Made by a program: the position numbers and the translations under genes. This document shows, piece by piece, positions 59,287 to 64,000 of a stretch of 64,000 nt of DNA. The notes under the pieces are model-generated. The model did not search any database, was not told the origin of the DNA, and saw nothing but the letters and a program-made list of their open reading frames with translations. The DNA is from Pontederia crassipes (Eukaryota > Streptophyta > Magnoliopsida > Commelinales > Pontederiaceae). Numbering within the stretch: position 1 is the first letter of the stretch; every line of letters starts with the position of its first letter. The stretch covers positions 72,018,077 through 72,082,076 of the forward strand of contig CM060194.1 of NCBI GenBank assembly GCA_030549335.1, in the 5' to 3' direction.

Positions 59287-61594
59287 TCAGGAATTTATCC
59301 CTGCCGCTTCTTGTGCGTCCAGCCTCTCGATTCGGATTTTGATTCCCATGTACCTGCAAAATGAAGACAAATTACTACTCTCACTAGATATATAAGTATT
59401 GTTTTGCAAGTCACTACATTTGTTTTATATTCATAATAATTGCCTTCATTAATTTTTATACAAAGTAACAAAAGATCTAAGTAAAATTCACCCTTGAACA
59501 CCATACAAAATGACAAGATTCAATATAAATAAATATATGCACATATTAATATGAAGTGAGAGTGTATACCTTCCGAGCATCATGACCGTGGCCTGTGGAT
59601 TAGTCCCAGGGGAGAAGTTGAACGTGGAACCATCGATGACCCGAAGCGCGTCCACGCCGAGCACCTTGTAGTCCCTGTCGACGACCTGCCCCACCTGGCA
59701 GCCCCCGTGGTAGTGCCAAATCGTCATCACTGTGTCCTTGCAGAACTGGGCCAAGTCCTTGGAGTCGTTGCTGTGCTTGGGCAGCAGGTTCACCGGGAAG
59801 TCGATGGTCATGTTCATCAGGGCGTCCACGGATATGTACGAGAACCTGAACCTGGAGAAGGCCTTGGATTCTATCACCTTCTGGATGGTCCTGATGCCGT
59901 CGACGCATCGCCGCAGGTCCTCCTGCTCCTTGAAGTAGTTGAAGGTGACTGACGGGTTCTCGTCCGGGTTCGTGTCCTTGAGCCTGAGGTGACCGGTGGA
60001 CAGGGGGCCCTTGATCTTTTCCAAGATGAATCCGCCCCTGAAAGAATTCGAGAAAGGGCTGTCCGTGGCCTGGCCGCCGCCGGCGCTTGGCAACTTGGGG
60101 GAAACAGAGAACAGCTCGCCAGTCTGCATGCACGGAGGACAACCAAAACAAGTTTAACTGCTGCCCTACTCGGAAACAAAAGAAGAAATGGAGGATGTTT
60201 AGTTGGCACCTGAGGAGAGAACACGCCGAACTTGGAGTTCTCAGATGCTGCGTAGTGCGAAGCGAAGTTGGAACCGCTCGCTCCTTCGATGTAGCTGCCG
60301 AAATCTGTGATGCCGATGACTTGTATGAGGGAGACCTCTACGGGCGAAGGAGAAGGGACGAAGATGGCGTTCATGGAGTTGTCCGACATGCCCTGACCCA
60401 CCATGGGGTGGTGTAGTATCACCTGAACGCCCAACGACGCCAGGTGATCCTTGGGACCGATCCCGCTCAGCATCAGGAGCTGAGGGCTCCCCAGCGCCCC
60501 CGCAGACACTATGATCTCGTTCTTTGCTCCAGTCCTCAGCAAGGCTCTGTGTGTGTTCCCCCGCTCGTCCTTGAACACCACACCATAAGCCAATGGTCTC
60601 GAGTCTTCATCCACGTTTTAATCAAGCGTGAGGTTTCAGTTGTACGTAAATGCAATGGCGATGTTAGTTAAACTTACTGCTCCTCTTGAACAGGATCCTG
60701 TGAACCGTGGCATGCAGAAGAACCGTCAGCGTATTTGGGTCGGCGTACTCGAGCAGATCGGCGGCGGTGTGGCGATGTCCATCCTCGTCGAAGATGGAAC
60801 CCCCGATTTTGGTTCCGGCTATGTGATCGTAGGTGAAGCCGTTGTATGGCGTGATGCCGACCTCCAGGAGCCCGTCACGCATAGCCGTCTGCCACCGACG
60901 CATGGGCGGCTTGAACGCCACCACCTTCTCGACCCACTGGTAGGACTCGTTCGCCAGCGCCCCGTCCCAGCCGGCCCTCCGTATGTCCTCCCCGCTGGCG
61001 TGCGTGTAGAAGCCCGCGTTGAGGCAGCTGCCCCCCCCGAGGACGCGGGCGCGCGAGTTCACGACCCCGTCCTCGGACACGAAGCGCTGCGCTGGCGAAC
61101 CGGGCGAGTCGTCCGCCAGCGTCCGGGAGAAGTTGGCCAGGTTGGTTACGTTCGGGTTGCCGTACGGGGCGCCTCCTCTCTCCAGCAGCAGGACCTTGAA
61201 CTTTTCCGACAGCGTCGCAGCCAGTGGGCAGCCCGACGTGCCTCCGCCGACGACGATGTAGTCGTAGTACGACGTGGCGGGGGCCTGTGATGCGTGCTTC
61301 ATGAACGTGTAGTTCGGCGCTGTCCAAGAACGCGAACAATGTTTGCTCAGCTTCTTTTTAACGTTACGACTAAAGTAAGCAAATAATTTAAGCGAACAAA
61401 TAAACAGTGGATTCTTAGGCTAACCAGTTTACAGGAAGAAAAGTAACTCCATAACAATATACTTGAACTGTAGCTAGTATAATAGTAAACATGGTCTGAT
61501 ACGCTTGCAGATTCTTACCTTGCTCTGCGTTGCCAAATCTAAGGAGGAAGATACCAAGCACAGCAACTTCACACCTCCAGTAGACCAATGACAT
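59287..61594 (-). CDS. HOTHEAD-like GMC (FAD) oxidoreductase
   Basis: Five exons (61594-61519, 61319-60678, 60604-60210, 60123-59570, 59353-59287) join in frame to 577 residues. The first 24 residues form a signal peptide ending at about FGNA. The FAD dinucleotide-binding motif is YIVVGGGTSGCPLA (residues 46-59). The two GMC signatures are visible as RVLGGGSCLNAG and GALGSPQLLMLSGIGP. The C-terminal catalytic region has IWHYHGGCQVG (H508, H510) and GTNPQATVMMLGRYMG (N546). The family includes HOTHEAD, thought to oxidise long-chain omega-hydroxy fatty acids for cuticle, and mandelonitrile lyases. The spacing and the VDGIRTIQKVIESKAF block are closer to the Arabidopsis At1g12570 type than to HOTHEAD itself, so the substrate is uncertain. 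The N-terminal ATG is the one giving a signal peptide. Exons 2-4 are GC-rich. Confidence 0.92.
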
Positions 61595-61708
61595 CTTAGA
61601 CTTATTAACAAACCAAACGAAGGAAATGGCGGGGAGAGGAAGAGAGAGATGCGTAGAAGTGCATGAGATCAGAACAAAGCTTCGATAAAAGATTGAGATG
61701 GCTGGCTC

Positions 61709-61717
61709 ATATAAAGA
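61709..61717 (-). promoter_or_regulatory. Candidate TATA box of the GMC oxidoreductase gene
   Basis: On the minus strand CTTTATATG lies about 115 bp upstream of the start codon, a plausible core promoter position. Confidence 0.45.
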
Positions 61718-62852
61718 GCAATGGCAATATTTCGGCGAATAAGACGGCGTCTTCGTTAAAACTTGGTGATTGTTAGAAGTTTTTAGTACACATGCACTCA
61801 TTTAAGTTGTATATCCCTTGAACCCTGCATGTGTCCTTTCCTGGTAGTGTGAGTTGAGGCTAAAAAATTGAAAGAAAAAAAAAATCATAAAACATCGCAA
61901 CAAATTTGGGCCACATTTGCCACCTTTTGCTTCCACCATGGTAATTAAGAGAGCCTCATCGTTGCGGTGGCTTGGCAATTCATGGATGAGAAATGAACAT
62001 TAGTGCTCAAACCTAAGCCTCTGACACTTGTCCAGAAAAAGCAAGTCACTGCACCCAAAGAGCATGGACAAGGGTTCCAGGTTGGCCATGCCTCCGTTGC
62101 CATGATCAGCCTTTTTGTAGAATGGTTGTGGACACTCGGTTATCATGGTAGGTTCAAACGCTAAAGGGACCTCTTTTGTTTCAAAGTGAGTCATTAAACA
62201 TGGAGCATTCACATGAATGCTAGAGGGAAAAAATGGCAGAACAATGAAAAATATTGTAGCTGGTCAGTTATTAGATACGACGAGATTGGTAAAATTATGT
62301 TCTAGAAACAAGGCATATTGGGCGCATGCAACTTGAAGCAGGCCTGCTCATTTTCTATTGAAATCAGGGGCGAATCAGATGGAAATGTGCTTAGTTGTGG
62401 AGAGGTAGAAGAAGTTGTGCTCTATCAGGTTTGGAGGTGGAACAATGAATGTACGTTGATCAAGGAACCTGAGCATTTTTTTAGCTGTGCACGGCACTTG
62501 AATTTGGAGTCAGTTTCTCTTGTTGCAAGTTGAATTTAGCAATTCACATGGCTTAAATCTTGTTGGACAAATTACTGTTCTTGTTGAGCTCAATAAAATT
62601 GTCCGTGCTTGTTTCAGTATCAATATGTAATCTGCAATGACAGTTAGAAATGTGAATTTGGTGAATCTAACAAAGGAATCCACACCAGACTTCTTATTTC
62701 TCCTTGCAATAATGTTTAATATAGCATAGCAGGTTGCATTATGTACAAATTTCAATGGGTAACAAAAAATCCTAATGCACAAAGAATACACAACAGCCGG
62801 AGCCAGGACTGAGAGAGAAGAAACAGGAACAATTGACTGCACCGACTACTGA
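61718..62852. other. Spacer between GMC and phosphate-transporter genes
   Basis: This region holds the GMC promoter on the right of its start and, from about 62500 to 62852, probably the 3' UTR of the transporter gene. Frames at 62000-62212 and 62318-62533 have no recognisable domain. Confidence 0.55.
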
Positions 62853-63973
62853 TCAATAAAGAGTGTTATAGGTAAGGAGGGTAGAAATAATGGACACTAT
62901 ACAGATCAAGAGTGAAGGAAGTAGGGTGATGTTGAGGAGATTGTCTTCGCCAAAATAACCAGCCACTGTGATGGTTGCATCTGCAGCCACTCGGGCTAAG
63001 GTTCCAGCTTCCGTTGACAGAAGTCCTCCATTGTATGTTCCTCGTGCAAGCCGGGATGACATAACTCGAGATAGAAGTGAAAGGTTAACCCCTGCACCAA
63101 TTTGTCATACAATGCCATGAGATCAATAGGGTGCAGGAAAAAACATTGCATAGATCAAACTTCCAAGAAAGTAGAACAGCAGATTAATTAATTGTTCAGT
63201 TCTCTTTGTTTGGAGCATCAGATGCTGCATTTGACCAATGACATTGAATGATGTTAAAGTAATTCATTGATAGAAAACATACAAATTAAAGATCAATTCC
63301 ATTTCAAACCTCTGCAATGTAAGCATTGATAGAACTGAAGGAATGAAAGAGAGCTTTTATTCAATGCTCATAAGAGACTAATACGTTGGATAGCAAATAT
63401 CAAATGCTTGTTTATTAGAAAGTTGTTAATAATAAACAAATTACCATAGAGGTTACACCATAGTTTGTTTTTCATAGAAGTTTTCTTTTATTTTGGCTTC
63501 CTGGCATCTACTTGAGCTTCTAGTGTACTTAATTATTAATCACTGTATATAAGTTATAAGATCTTACCTTCAAGCACTTCAGAAGATACAAATGTTACGA
63601 GTGCTGAACTGACATATTGAACCACAGAGTATGTTTTAGTGACACGGAAGCTGAATACTATACCCACCAAAACCATAATAGCAGCTCCCAACAAAGTTTG
63701 TCTACAAATATGCATAAAAATTAAAACAGTTTATCAATAAACAACAAATATTTTAAATTTCAGGTATAAGCAATATGTTTACCTGTCCTCAAACATGTTA
63801 GATATGTAGCTACCAATAACAACATTTACTGGTAAAACAGTAAGCCCAAGGACCGCCAGGAAAATTGCAACATTACTAGTCGTCCAACCAAAATACATTG
63901 TTGTAATGACACTGGATTCTGAAAGTAAAATCTCCATTGCAAATTTCAGCATGAAGTATATCAACAATTGAAC
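62853..63973 (-). CDS. PHT5: SPX-MFS vacuolar phosphate transporter, C-terminal part
   Basis: The last three exons (63973-63783, 63701-63568, 63091-62853) join in frame to 187 residues and the stop codon. Upstream exons, including the SPX domain, lie beyond the window. The segments match the end of plant SPX-MFS (PHT5/VPT) proteins: [88 protein letters not shown] and the terminal TLLTYNTLY. At least four hydrophobic helices are visible. The family moves phosphate into the vacuole, with the SPX domain sensing inositol pyrophosphates. The final exon alternates conserved loop and helix as in complete members, so the gene looks intact as far as seen. The paralogue number cannot be set from this part. 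Confidence 0.92.
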
Positions 63974-64000
63974 CTACAAACAAAAGATTGTCCAAAGTTA

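Noticed and set aside
59600-61339. Overlapping alternative frames in the GMC gene
   Set aside because: They lack family motifs; the five-exon minus-strand model explains the conserved protein completely.

Overview
The window is nuclear DNA from a flowering plant. It carries multi-exon genes with GT-AG introns, plant-only gene families (fasciclin arabinogalactan protein, SBT1 subtilase, HOTHEAD-type oxidoreductase, SPX-MFS phosphate transporter), a nuclear tRNA-Asn(GTT) and many plant transposons. Several coding regions are strongly GC-rich (fasciclin gene, first exon of the VTT gene, most of the GMC gene, subtilase) against very AT-rich intergenic DNA. That contrast, and the C-terminus of the copper chaperone, suggest a monocot, probably not a grass. 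This is an inference.

Layout. 1-8611 (-): 3' truncated gene for an FHA-domain coiled-coil protein, 13 exons visible, with a fold-back MITE and a 26-bp retroposon scrap in introns. 10029-12338 (+): VTT-domain (TVP38/TMEM64) membrane protein, divergent from the FHA gene, with a SINE in its last intron. 13880-18404: a complex repeat locus with a hAT element, a long-TIR fold-back element and a tandem array whose last unit abuts a tRNA-Asn gene (-). 18405-22868: AT-rich, with a long (TAA)n tract, a MITE-like element and a retroelement remnant. 23195-24484 (+): fasciclin-like AGP. 24485-32092: no gene seen; a fold-back MITE and a SINE with perfect 16-bp target duplications. 32093-34829 (-): copper chaperone for SOD (CCS), six exons. 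36580-43944: decayed Tat/Athila-like Ty3/gypsy element (-) with a nested CACTA remnant. 45965-47533: complete non-autonomous CACTA element with 3-bp TSD. 50709-53006 (+): intronless SBT1.1-like subtilase. 54380-56296: second CACTA-like element. 56478-58739: 5' part of a gypsy element (-) with LTR, tRNA-Met PBS and broken gag-protease. 59287-61594 (-): HOTHEAD-like GMC oxidoreductase, five exons. 62853-63973 (-): last three exons of an SPX-MFS (PHT5/VPT) vacuolar phosphate transporter, running off the window.

The host genes are independent housekeeping and cell-surface genes, not a pathway cluster. FLA, subtilase and the GMC enzyme are secretory or cell-surface proteins, CCS supplies copper to Cu/Zn-SOD, and PHT5 loads phosphate into the vacuole. 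The most unusual structure is the tRNA-Asn-anchored tandem array with its hairpin-forming 20-bp minisatellite. I saw no clearly new protein system. Exon boundaries were read by eye from splice signals, reading-frame continuity and family knowledge; no alignment was run.
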